DNA of 64,000 nucleotides, from the NCBI RefSeq assembly GCF_025994315.1, contig NZ_BAQE01000003.1; one strand, given 5' to 3'. This stretch comes from Swaminathania salitolerans. Lineage in GTDB: Bacteria > Pseudomonadota > Alphaproteobacteria > Acetobacterales > Acetobacteraceae. Position 1 is the stretch's first letter. Every line of letters starts with the position of its first letter. This document shows positions 13,091-20,937 of this stretch, piece after piece. Below the pieces are notes generated by a model. That model was given only the letters and a program-made list of their open reading frames with translations, did not search any database and had not been told where the DNA came from. Made by a program: the position numbers and the translations under genes.

Positions 13091-14641
13091 ATGCCAACGG
13101 GGAGAAAAGCCACGATCCGACGGATCTTCCTGCTTCATCGCTGGCTCGGCATGGGTCTCGCCCCTCTGATGGTCATGTGGTGCCTCTCGGGCATCGTCAT
13201 GCTCTGGCACCCATGGCCCACGCCGGACGCCGAACGCGTCCTGCGTGCGCATCCCGATCTGCATCTCCCGGCTACAACGATTCTTCCACCGGCGCTCAAC
13301 GTCGCGCGCAGGGCACGGATCGCCATGGCGGGCGACGACGCAGTCGTGACCGTGCTGCCCGACAATGCCCCCGGCAGTAGCGACGCATCGGGGTTCTCCC
13401 TCCGCTCGGGGCGGGCGGTAACGCACCGGGCAGAGGCCCTCGTGCCCGATGCACGCGCCTATCTCCCCGGAGGCGAACGGGATGCGCCGCTCCATGCAGC
13501 CGGTCTGCGACGCACCGACCAGTGGATCATGAATACGAAAGGGCGCGCACAGGGATTCTATCGCTACGATTTCGCAGACCCCGAACGCACATCCCTCTAT
13601 ATCGCGCCGGTCAGCGGCGACGTCGTTCAGTCAACGACACGCAGAGAGCGTTTCTGGGCATGGATCGGCCCCGTGCCTCACTGGTTGTATTTCTCGCTTC
13701 TGCGTCGTCACGACCGGCTATGGGCCGACACGCTGATCCTTCTCTCCGCGCCCTCCATTTTCCTGACCGTAACCGGGCTGTGGATCGGCCTGAGGCGTTT
13801 CGGCTCCCGCAGAGGCCGCAGGACCGGCGCAGGGAACAGGGACGGAGGCCGCCGCCGGAGGTTCCGGGCCTCTCCCTATCGCGGTGCTGCCATGCTGCAT
13901 CATCTGGCGGGATTGTCCTTCGGCCTTTTTGCACTGAGCTGGATCACGACGGGCTTTCTGAGCATGAATCCCGCCGGTTTCCTCGAGAAGACCCCTCCCC
14001 CCGACTGGACGCAGCAGATCAGCGGCCCTCTCGATGCCAGAGCGGTCGCCGCTGCCCTCCCCGCTCTGCAAAAAGAACCCGGCATCGTCGCCGTCGAACT
14101 CGATCATATCGGCCCCGGGCTCTTCCTCACCCGTCTCAACCGGGATGGGACGCGCAGACGCACCGATGACAGGGCACGTCCCGCGCCCCTCAGCGCAGAC
14201 GCGCTCAGGCAGCAGCTCGCACAGAACGGCATCGAGGCACGGGTCGACAGGCTCGCCCGTGACGATGCCTATTATTTCTCGAACCGCCATCGCACCCGAC
14301 CGTTTCCGGTGTTCAGGATCGCGGGGCCTGACGGCACGCGTCTCTATCTCGACCCCGTTTCCGGCGCACCGCTCCTCGTCGTCGGCCAGGCCGCACGCGA
14401 GACGCGCTGGATCGTGTACGGTCCGCACGATCTCGATTTCCTCTCATTCCTGCGCGCGCCGTCGAGCCGCATCCTGCTGCTCCTGCCCCTGCTTTGTGGC
14501 GTAGCCCTGCTCTGCCTTTGCGGGTTATGGATCGGGATATGCCGCATGGGCTACATGCTGGACCGGCATCGTCGCAGCGCGAGGCGCCGCCGGCCTGGCC
14601 GCAGGCCGGTCCGGCAGAAGGAAAGAGAGTCCCGACCATGA
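13091..14641 (+). CDS. PepSY domain-containing membrane protein
   Basis: Inner-membrane protein of 516 aa with a PepSY-TM layout: an N-terminal basic segment and first helix (IFLLHRWLGMGLAPLMVMWC), a large periplasmic domain, helices near 215-235 and 265-290, a second periplasmic PepSY-like domain, and a last helix near 455-480. The first-helix motif LHRWLGM is typical of PepSY_TM proteins, which often accompany siderophore receptors; here no TonB receptor is adjacent. The ATG at 13091 was chosen because it precedes the basic N-terminus directly; the open frame extends upstream but overlaps pncA. The stop overlaps the next gene (ATGA). Confidence 0.75.
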   Translation: MPTGRKATIRRIFLLHRWLGMGLAPLMVMWCLSGIVMLWHPWPTPDAERVLRAHPDLHLPATTILPPALNVARRARIAMAGDDAVVTVLPDNAPGSSDASGFSLRSGRAVTHRAEALVPDARAYLPGGERDAPLHAAGLRRTDQWIMNTKGRAQGFYRYDFADPERTSLYIAPVSGDVVQSTTRRERFWAWIGPVPHWLYFSLLRRHDRLWADTLILLSAPSIFLTVTGLWIGLRRFGSRRGRRTGAGNRDGGRRRRFRASPYRGAAMLHHLAGLSFGLFALSWITTGFLSMNPAGFLEKTPPPDWTQQISGPLDARAVAAALPALQKEPGIVAVELDHIGPGLFLTRLNRDGTRRRTDDRARPAPLSADALRQQLAQNGIEARVDRLARDDAYYFSNRHRTRPFPVFRIAGPDGTRLYLDPVSGAPLLVVGQAARETRWIVYGPHDLDFLSFLRAPSSRILLLLPLLCGVALLCLCGLWIGICRMGYMLDRHRRSARRRRPGRRPVRQKERESRP

Positions 14642-15600
14642 CCGCATCGGCCCGTCAGACGGAAACCGCTCACGATATCCCGCTCGGGATCCTGAGCGGT
14701 GCGGGAGCCGGAGCCTTATGGGGGCTGGTCTTTCTCGCGCCCGAACTCGCACGCGATTTTTCTGCGCTCGATCTCGCTGCGGGGCGCTACTGCGCCTATG
14801 GCCTGATTGCGCTCGTGCTCGTCTTTCCCCGGCTGGGCCATTACCGGCGCCTGCTCACCCTGCGGGACTGGTGGGTACTGGCCGGGCTCGCCCTGTTCGG
14901 CAACAGCTTCTATTATGTGATGCTTTCGGCGGCGGTACAGAAAGGCGGCATTGCCCTGACCTCTCTCGTCATCGGTTTCATGCCGGTCGCAGTGACCGTT
15001 ATCGGCAGCCGCGACCGGCATGCGCCCTCGCTGCGCAGGCTTTTCCCCTCGCTTGCCCTGTGCGCTGCCGGCGCCTGCTGCATCGGCTGGCAGGCCGTGA
15101 CAGGCCATGACGGGCTCTCCCGGCGTCTGACCGGGCTGATCTGTGCGCTGCTGGCCCTTGCCTCCTGGACCGGATTTGCCGTCGGCAACAGCCGGGCCCT
15201 TGCCGCACATCCTGCGATATCGCCCCATGACTGGAACCTGCTGACCGGGGTGATGACCGGACTTCAGGCCATTGCCCTCATTCCTCTGGCACGGCTGACC
15301 GATACGGCCGCGCATGACGCAACGCGCTGGCTCTTTCTCGCGGGGCTTTCGCTTGCCGTGGCCGTCATCGCGTCCCTGTGCGGCAATGCTTTGTGGAACC
15401 GCATGAGCCGGCTCCTCCCGCTGACCATGACCGGGCAGATGATCCTTTTCGAGACGGCATTTGCGCTCACCTACGGCTTTCTCTGGTCCTGGCGCTGGCC
15501 CAGCCTGCCGGAACTTGCCGCTTTCGGGTTCATCGTGGCCAGCGTCACGAGTTGCATCGCCGCGCATCGCAAGCCGGTCGGTCCTGCCCCGGCCGGATAG
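14638..15600 (+). CDS. DMT-superfamily (EamA-type) transporter
   Basis: Membrane protein of 320 aa with ten predicted hydrophobic helices, the first beginning at LGILSGAGAGALWGLVFLAP. Two halves of similar topology correspond to tandem EamA domains. Members export or take up amino acids, nucleosides and other metabolites; substrate cannot be read from the sequence. Its start overlaps the stop of the PepSY gene by four bases, so the two are probably co-translated. It converges on the response-regulator gene downstream. Confidence 0.82.
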   Translation: MTASARQTETAHDIPLGILSGAGAGALWGLVFLAPELARDFSALDLAAGRYCAYGLIALVLVFPRLGHYRRLLTLRDWWVLAGLALFGNSFYYVMLSAAVQKGGIALTSLVIGFMPVAVTVIGSRDRHAPSLRRLFPSLALCAAGACCIGWQAVTGHDGLSRRLTGLICALLALASWTGFAVGNSRALAAHPAISPHDWNLLTGVMTGLQAIALIPLARLTDTAAHDATRWLFLAGLSLAVAVIASLCGNALWNRMSRLLPLTMTGQMILFETAFALTYGFLWSWRWPSLPELAAFGFIVASVTSCIAAHRKPVGPAPAG

Positions 15601-15609
15601 GCAGTCCTT

Positions 15610-15641
15610 CCCGGCCGGTCCTCATGCGAGGTCTCGCCGGG
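15610..15641. terminator. Hairpin in convergent gap after the DMT gene
   Basis: Outer arms CCCGGC and GCCGGG (six bases) enclose an inner CCTC-ATGC-GAGG stem-loop in the 49-bp gap between two converging genes. There is no T-run on either side. A two-way terminator is plausible from position and symmetry. Confidence 0.35.
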
Positions 15642-15649
15642 ACGGGTAC

Positions 15650-16033
15650 TCAGGCAAATGCCTCCAGCGCGCCGCGCACGCGATGTTCGTTGAGCGGTTT
15701 CGGAAGGAAGGTCGCACGCGGCGGGATGGTCCCGCTATGCGGAATACCGCGCCCGCTCGTGACGATGATATCGATGGAGGGCCAGCGCGCCCTGACGATG
15801 CCCACGAGTCCAAGCCCGTCCATCGTCCCGGGCATATCCACATCGGCCATCACGATCCGGATATCGGACCGCCGCTCGAGAACGTCCATCGCCTGATCGG
15901 CATCCGCCGCCTCGAGCACGCGGTACCCCGCCTCCTCGACCAGATCCATCAGACTTATGCGCTGGAGCGCTTCGTCCTCGACGATCAGCACGAGCGCGCC
16001 CTGTTCCGGGCAACAGGAAAGCGAAGGCGGCAT
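15650..16033 (-). CDS. Single-domain response regulator
   Basis: A 127-aa receiver domain with no output domain. The acidic pair (VEDE, Glu19-Asp20), phosphoacceptor Asp64 in MADVDMPG, and the conserved lysine in FLPKPLN are present. It has the compact form often paired with HWE/HisKA_2 kinases. Its ATG overlaps the stop of the upstream kinase gene (ATGA), so it is very likely the cognate phosphoacceptor. With no DNA-binding domain it probably acts by protein contact or as a phosphate sink. Confidence 0.9.
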   Translation of the reverse strand: MPPSLSCCPEQGALVLIVEDEALQRISLMDLVEEAGYRVLEAADADQAMDVLERRSDIRIVMADVDMPGTMDGLGLVGIVRARWPSIDIIVTSGRGIPHSGTIPPRATFLPKPLNEHRVRGALEAFA

Positions 16034-18018
16034 CAGGTCCCCTTGATCTTTTCGATATCGGCGCGGAATTCCGCGCTCAGCCCGTCTGCGTCATAGCGCA
16101 GGACGGTGCCCCCCGTTCCGGCGAGACCGAAGGAAATGAGCCTCGAGCCGAATCCCGTCCGCTCGGGCGGATGCGCGCGGGGCCCGTCGCGCTCCTGCCA
16201 GCGCATCACCAGGTCATGACCCTCGCGGCTCCTCTCCACGTGCCAGCAGAGTTCGACACGCCCCTCCGGACACGACAGGGCCCCGTGCTTGATCGCGTTG
16301 GTCGTCATTTCGTGGAGCAGCAATGCAGCCGACATCGAGGCACGGCTCCCCAGCCTGACAACAGGCCCCGAAAGATGGCATCGATCGCTGACGCTGGCAT
16401 CGCGCAATATGCCCGCGGCGAGCTCGCCGAGGATCGCGGCGCGCTGATCGTCGCCATGCAGGAGATCATGCGCCCGCCCGAGGGATTGCAGCCGTTCGCT
16501 GAAGCGGTCGGCCTCCTCGCGCGAGAGAACGTTGCGCAGGGTCATCCGGGCGATGGCCTGAACCATCGCAAGCGTGTTGCGCAGGCGATGAGCGATCTCG
16601 CCGTTGATGACGGCCTGCATCTCCTCGCCGCGGCGACGCGCGATCGCGACTTCGATCCTGTCTGCGGCATTGCGCAGCCAGTGGCGCTCGGCAGCGCTCC
16701 AGCAATGGGGCTGCGCGAAGTGAACGAGCAGAAGGGCAATGGTCCGGCCGCTCTCGCGCACCGGGATATTGATCACACCGCGCGCCCTGAGCGCGAGCCA
16801 AGCATCGGCCTCGTTGACGGTGCGGATATCGGTCAGCACGTCCTCGATCACCAGATCCTCGCCCTTCAGGAGCGTCTCCCGGAGCCGACCGTATTCGTCG
16901 AAACGATAGAACCCGGCGATCGGCGGCATGTCCGGGCGCTTCCACCCTTCCATGACGGTCAGCGTCTCCACATCGTGGTCGAGTGCGCCATAGGTGACCC
17001 GATCCGCCTCGAGGGCCTCGCCGATGATGACCATGGCCGTGTCGATCATCGGCTGGATATCGCGCGCCTCGCGCAACAGATCGCCAAGCCGGATCAGCCC
17101 CTCCTGGCGTGCCTCTGCCGCGACGCGCTCCGATACCTCATGGAACGTCGCATAGAAATGCTCCGCCCCCAGACACTGGAAGGCGCCATCGTACCAGCGC
17201 TTTGTGGAACCGATCCTCTTGGTGAAAGGAAGACGCCGCCTTTCCTCTATCACCCGGGCGGCCAGATCGATCCATTCCTGCGCCTCGGCGCCGAAAAGCT
17301 CCCTGACGGAACGGCCGACCGCCATACGCGACGGGATGCACATATGGCGCTCCCAGGCGGGATTGACCTCCTCATAGCGCCAGTCGCAGACGCGCCCTTC
17401 CGCATCGCGCAGGACGACCGCGAGGAACACACCCTCTTCCATCGACTGGAAGAGATGTTTCCACCGCGCCTCGACCCTTTGAAGGGCCGCCGTCTGGCGA
17501 CGCAGTTCGAGAAGATCGACCACCTGACAGGCGAGTTTCTGCAGGGAGGAACGCTGCGTCTCGCTCAGCGCCTCGGGGCGCGGCACGGGATCGACCACGC
17601 AAAGCGCCCCGATCGTTCCGAAAGGCGTACGAAGCGGGGTTCCCGCATAGAACCGCAATGCAGGCGGTCCCGCGACCAGTTGCGCGGATGCCGTGCGCGG
17701 ATCACGCGAAAGATCCGGAAACGCAACGTATGAATCCTGTTCCAGAACGAAACGGGTTATCGCGTCATCGGCTCCCAGCTGGGAGACATCTATGCCCGAT
17801 TTCGCCTTGAACCAGTACCGGTGCCCGTCGACGAAGCCGATCACAGCGCCCGAGGTGCCGCAAATCTCGCAGGCGAGCGCGACGAGATCGTCATAACCGC
17901 GTTCGGCAGATGTATCGATGACATCATAAGCGCCGAGATCGAACGAATTACCCATCTTCCCGATCATGCCTGACCCTGCCCGAATGGGATCCCGGCTGAC
18001 CGCCCGGAGCAATCTCAC
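16033..18018 (-). CDS. GAF-PAS-GAF sensor histidine kinase, HWE type
   Basis: Soluble sensor kinase of up to 661 aa. Order: GAF (residues about 35-180, DLVALACEICGTSGAVIGFVDG), PAS (about 185-290, WKHLFQSMEEGVFLAVVLRD), second GAF (about 310-460), then an HWE/HisKA_2 dimerisation domain with the phospho-histidine in EIAHRLRNTLAMVQAIA (near 480) and an ATPase domain with LLLHEMTTNAIKHGAL. The WxE element (RWQERDGP) marks the HWE class. No membrane segment is seen, so the signal is probably cytoplasmic. The start is uncertain: GTG at 18018 has no Shine-Dalgarno, and ATGs at 17967 or 17955 are credible. Confidence 0.9.
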   Translation of the reverse strand: MRLLRAVSRDPIRAGSGMIGKMGNSFDLGAYDVIDTSAERGYDDLVALACEICGTSGAVIGFVDGHRYWFKAKSGIDVSQLGADDAITRFVLEQDSYVAFPDLSRDPRTASAQLVAGPPALRFYAGTPLRTPFGTIGALCVVDPVPRPEALSETQRSSLQKLACQVVDLLELRRQTAALQRVEARWKHLFQSMEEGVFLAVVLRDAEGRVCDWRYEEVNPAWERHMCIPSRMAVGRSVRELFGAEAQEWIDLAARVIEERRRLPFTKRIGSTKRWYDGAFQCLGAEHFYATFHEVSERVAAEARQEGLIRLGDLLREARDIQPMIDTAMVIIGEALEADRVTYGALDHDVETLTVMEGWKRPDMPPIAGFYRFDEYGRLRETLLKGEDLVIEDVLTDIRTVNEADAWLALRARGVINIPVRESGRTIALLLVHFAQPHCWSAAERHWLRNAADRIEVAIARRRGEEMQAVINGEIAHRLRNTLAMVQAIARMTLRNVLSREEADRFSERLQSLGRAHDLLHGDDQRAAILGELAAGILRDASVSDRCHLSGPVVRLGSRASMSAALLLHEMTTNAIKHGALSCPEGRVELCWHVERSREGHDLVMRWQERDGPRAHPPERTGFGSRLISFGLAGTGGTVLRYDADGLSAEFRADIEKIKGT

Positions 18019-18555
18019 CGTATTGTTATGACAAACTGTTGTAGCGAGGACCGGAGCAACGAAGCAAGCCCGGAAAAGACCAATCGCACAGGTCCCCTTG
18101 GCGCAGGGTCAGGCATGATCGCGTTCGATCGGGACGCGTGTCCCGGATGCGAAAGCAATCCGGCAGACACCGGAAACCGGGGAGTGATCAAAACGACGAC
18201 GATACAGCCGATCGGATGTGTCTCCGAAGAGAACCGGCGTTTATCCGCATCTCTCGTGCCGCGCTCGAAAATCGTCATCAATGGAAATCGTCATCAATAC
18301 TGGTGATGTCTTCGTCGCTCATGCGGGACCACATGGCCGGGTCGCACTTTCCTGTCTTGCAGCTGACTGTCAGCCAGAATTCATACTGTGAGAAAATGCC
18401 TTTCGGACCAGTATAATCAGGTAATCTTCTGGGTCTTAGTTTGTAAAATATTTACTCAACGCATCTCACTGTGTTGCTGTATTTGAATACATGTGCACAT
18501 AAAACAACGATAGCGGCACAAGCCAGACGCAGACGAAAGAAAACGGCCTGAGTTC
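18019..18555. other. 537-bp gap, becoming AT-richer towards the mrr gene
   Basis: Divergent spacer between the sensor kinase and the restriction gene. No convincing gene is seen. The last 200 bases or so are clearly AT-richer than the surroundings. A 16-base unit starting AAATCGTCATCAATGG at 18269 is repeated almost completely at 18285-18298. The stretch should hold both promoters, but no strong box pair can be assigned by eye. Confidence 0.5.
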
Positions 18556-19488
18556 ATGACCATTCCAACCTATCAGGATCTGATGCTGCCCGTTCTGCGC
18601 CTTGCTGCCACGGGCGAACAGCGTGTGACCGACGCAGCCGAACATATTGCCGATGAGCTCGGTCTGAGCGCAGAGGAACGTGAGGCGCTGCTCCCGAGCG
18701 GCAATCAGCGTGTGCTCCATAACCGCATTCACTGGGCGAAATCCTATATGACGAAAGCAGGGCTGATCGCCTCGCCCAGACGCGGGTGGTTCGTGGCTAC
18801 CGGAAACGGGATAGCCCTGCTGGACACCAACCCCGCGCAACTCGGTGTCAACGAGCTGAAAAACTATCGGAGCTTCAACGACTTCTATAACGGACAGAAA
18901 CCGGCAGAGGATGAGAGCGCGGTATCGGCCCTCCCTCTGGCAGAATCTCCCCAGACCATGGAAACCGCGACACCGGAAGAACAAATCGAGACCGCCTGTC
19001 AGGCCATGCACTCGGCCCTGCGGACAGAGCTGCTGGAGCGCATCGTCCAGAACAGCCCGGCGTTTTTCGAGCGCCTGATCGTCGATCTGCTGATTGCCAT
19101 GGGTTATGGCGGCTCGCAGAGAAGTGCGGCGACACAGCTGGGACGCTCGGGCGATGGCGGCGTGGATGGTGTGATCAACGAAGACCGGCTCGGCCTCGAC
19201 CGGGTCTATGTTCAGGCCAAACGCTATGCCGATGCCACGATCGGCCGCCCCGATGTGCAGGGTTTCGTCGGCAGTCTGGTGGGGCACGGTGCCACCAAGG
19301 GCGTGTTCGTCACGACCTCGGGATTCAGCAATCAGGCACGGGAGTACGTCAGGCATCTGACACAGCGCGTCATCCTGATCGACGGAGAGCGGCTCACCGA
19401 ACTGATGATCGAGTATGGCGTCGGCGTCCGTCTCAGTCGTGCGATCGCAGTCAAACGGCTGGATGAGGATTTCTTCACCGGGGAATAG
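18556..19488 (+). CDS. Mrr-type restriction endonuclease
   Basis: Probable type IV (modification-dependent) restriction enzyme, 310 aa. An N-terminal winged-helix Mrr_N domain (residues about 5-95, ending SPRRGWFVATGNGIALL) binds DNA. The PD-(D/E)xK nuclease core spans about 165-285: FFERLIVDLLIAMGYGG, then Asp204 in DGGVDGVI and Gln220-Ala-Lys222 in VYVQAKRY, the usual QxK form. The motif set looks intact, so activity is likely. It stands alone between an AT-rich gap and two tRNA genes, with no methyltransferase partner nearby, as expected for an Mrr enzyme. Confidence 0.9.
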   Translation: MTIPTYQDLMLPVLRLAATGEQRVTDAAEHIADELGLSAEEREALLPSGNQRVLHNRIHWAKSYMTKAGLIASPRRGWFVATGNGIALLDTNPAQLGVNELKNYRSFNDFYNGQKPAEDESAVSALPLAESPQTMETATPEEQIETACQAMHSALRTELLERIVQNSPAFFERLIVDLLIAMGYGGSQRSAATQLGRSGDGGVDGVINEDRLGLDRVYVQAKRYADATIGRPDVQGFVGSLVGHGATKGVFVTTSGFSNQAREYVRHLTQRVILIDGERLTELMIEYGVGVRLSRAIAVKRLDEDFFTGE

Positions 19489-19503
19489 CCCTGCAGCGCC
19501 CCT

Positions 19504-19527
19504 GACGGTCTGAGCCGCCCGACCGTC
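19504..19527 (+). terminator. Hairpin after mrr-type gene
   Basis: GACGGTC and GACCGTC form a perfect seven-base stem around a ten-base loop, 15 bases after the stop codon, followed by a pyrimidine run (TCCCTCCCTCCC). The run is C-rich rather than T-only, so terminator strength is uncertain. Confidence 0.45.
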
Positions 19528-19660
19528 TCCCTCCCTCCCGGCCTCCGTCACGCCGGCACTTTACGCGCATGCAGGAAACCTCCGGGGATCCTCCCGCGGC
19601 AAGGGCGCACGACTCATCTGCGCGCCTTGAAAACCCGGATGAGCGAGAAACAGCGGAAAA

Positions 19661-19737
19661 TGGCGCGCCCTGCTGGATTCGAACCAGCGACCCACAGCTT
19701 AGAAGGCTGTTGCTCTATCCAACTGAGCTAAGGGCGC
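19661..19737 (-). tRNA. tRNA-Arg (anticodon TCT)
   Basis: Full cloverleaf on the - strand: acceptor GCGCCCT pairs with AGGGCGC, D-arm GCTCAGTTGGATAGAGC, anticodon stem ACAGC/GCTGT with loop CTTCTAA, T-arm GCTGG TTCGAAT CCAGC. Discriminator is G and the CCA end is encoded. The anticodon TCT reads AGA. Confidence 0.97.
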
Positions 19738-19777
19738 CCGAGAGGAGCGTCTGAAGCCGTAATGCGGTCTCAGACCG

Positions 19778-19854
19778 TGGTCGGGGCGCCCGGACTCGAA
19801 CCGGGGGCCTCTTGTACCCAAAACAAGCGCGCTACCAGGCTGCGCCACGCCCCG
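19778..19854 (-). tRNA. tRNA-Pro (anticodon TGG)
   Basis: Full cloverleaf on the - strand: acceptor CGGGGCG pairs with CGCCCCG, D-arm GCGCAGCCTGGTAGCGC, anticodon stem CTTGT/ACAAG with loop TTTGGGT, T-arm CCCGG TTCGAGT CCGGG. Discriminator A and encoded CCA. The anticodon TGG reads CCA. It lies 40 bp upstream of tRNA-Arg in the same direction, so a shared transcript is possible. Confidence 0.97.
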
Positions 19855-19919
19855 AACGCGCGGACCCTACCCCAACTCGCGTCGGGGTGAAAGGTGCCGT
19901 CGCGGAAAAAAGACAGGAA

Positions 19920-20402
19920 TCAGCCGAGGTTACGGGCGAGAGGCGGAACGAAGAGCGGCGCCGTATCCCAGGGGAAGAGAACCCAGGTGTCCTGTGCCAC
20001 TTCCATCACATACTGATCCGTATGCGGTTTGCCGTTCGGCTTGGCATACAGGCAGGCAAAATGCGCTTTCGGCAGCACGTCGCGAACGATCTTGGCCGTC
20101 TCGCCGGAATCGACGAGATCGTCGATGATCAGAAAGCCCTCTCCGTCACCGGCGGCCACAGGCGCCTTGACGACGCGCGGCTCTTTCTGGTCCTCGGCGC
20201 TTTCTCCCGAATAGCTGATGACGGAAATGGATTCGACGAGACGACAATCGAGCTCACGGGCGATGATTGCGGCCGGGATGAGCCCGCCCCGCGTGACCGC
20301 GACAATCCCCTTGAACGGCGCGCGTGCCATGAGCGCCGATGACAGGGTGCGCGCATCGCGATGCAACTGATCCCATGTAACAGTCGCGTAATTCGTAGCC
20401 AT
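19920..20402 (-). CDS. gpt: Xanthine-guanine phosphoribosyltransferase
   Basis: Purine salvage enzyme joining xanthine, guanine or hypoxanthine to PRPP. At 160 aa it matches the E. coli Gpt length. The PRPP-binding loop LIIDDLVDSGETA is present around residues 90-102, preceded by IVAVTRGGLIPAAIIAREL, and the C-terminal WVLFPWD is characteristic of Gpt. The start overlaps the stop of the CsaA-like gene (ATGA). Peripheral membrane association is known for the E. coli enzyme and has not been assessed here. Confidence 0.95.
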   Translation of the reverse strand: MATNYATVTWDQLHRDARTLSSALMARAPFKGIVAVTRGGLIPAAIIARELDCRLVESISVISYSGESAEDQKEPRVVKAPVAAGDGEGFLIIDDLVDSGETAKIVRDVLPKAHFACLYAKPNGKPHTDQYVMEVAQDTWVLFPWDTAPLFVPPLARNLG

Positions 20403-20755
20403 CAGAACAATTTTCCCCCGTCTGGTACGCGGCGGTCCGGACAGATCAGGACCGTGTCTCCGGAGTGATCCGGCATGCCGAGCGCCAGCACTTGATTGAT
20501 AGAAGCGGTGTGCAGATGCGGATTAACCACAGCACAAACTTGCCTGCCAACCAGCTGCGCGGGTTTGTAACGCTTCGCGAGCGTCATTGTGGCACGACGG
20601 ACACCAAGATGTGCGCCGAAATCGATCCAGAGATGGGTTTTATCCTGGGTCCGCTCGGCCGAGGAGACGGTGCCGACGCGGATATCGGGGATTGCCGGGG
20701 TCGTGCCCCGATCCCCGGGGGCCGATTCGCTGACGGGATCGCTGTGCAAGGTCAT
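20402..20755 (-). CDS. CsaA-like tRNA-binding domain protein
   Basis: An EMAP/tRNA-binding OB-fold protein of 117 aa from the ATG at 20755. The core (IRVGTVSSAERTQDKTHLWI, then RRATMTLAKRYKPAQLVGRQ and LALGMPDHSGDTVLICPD) resembles CsaA, a dimeric protein described as a secretion chaperone in Bacillus and able to bind tRNA. The frame is open further upstream to 20863, but those residues look unconserved and overlap a repeat region. Tight coupling to gpt (four-base overlap) is the only context clue. Confidence 0.8.
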   Translation of the reverse strand: MTLHSDPVSESAPGDRGTTPAIPDIRVGTVSSAERTQDKTHLWIDFGAHLGVRRATMTLAKRYKPAQLVGRQVCAVVNPHLHTASINQVLALGMPDHSGDTVLICPDRRVPDGGKLF

Positions 20756-20832
20756 GGCCGGACGTTGCCCGTCCGGCCCGCGAAATGCAATCGGCGCACG
20801 TCCCTGCCAGAGCGTGCTCCAGCCAGCGCGTA

Positions 20833-20904
20833 TTCCTGCCGGTTTGTGTTCCTGAAAATGCATCTCCCGGCCCGGGCATGTTTTCCTGCCGGTACGCGTT
20901 CCTT
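20833..20904. repeat. Pair of 22-bp direct repeats upstream of MFS gene
   Basis: Copies at 20833-20854 and 20883-20904 share TTCCTGCCGGT and then TTCCT after five more bases; 18 of 22 positions match and the copies start 50 bp apart. They lie just upstream of the EntS-like exporter start, with a TATAGT-like box at 20924. Operator sites are a reasonable guess; only the repetition is seen. Confidence 0.45.
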
Positions 20905-20937
20905 CCCGCGCGCGGCTTTGCTTATAGTGGGGCCATC

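Noticed and set aside
19661..19854. tRNA pair as integration site of a genomic island
   Set aside because: No integrase, transposase or repeated tRNA 3' end was found on either side within the window.
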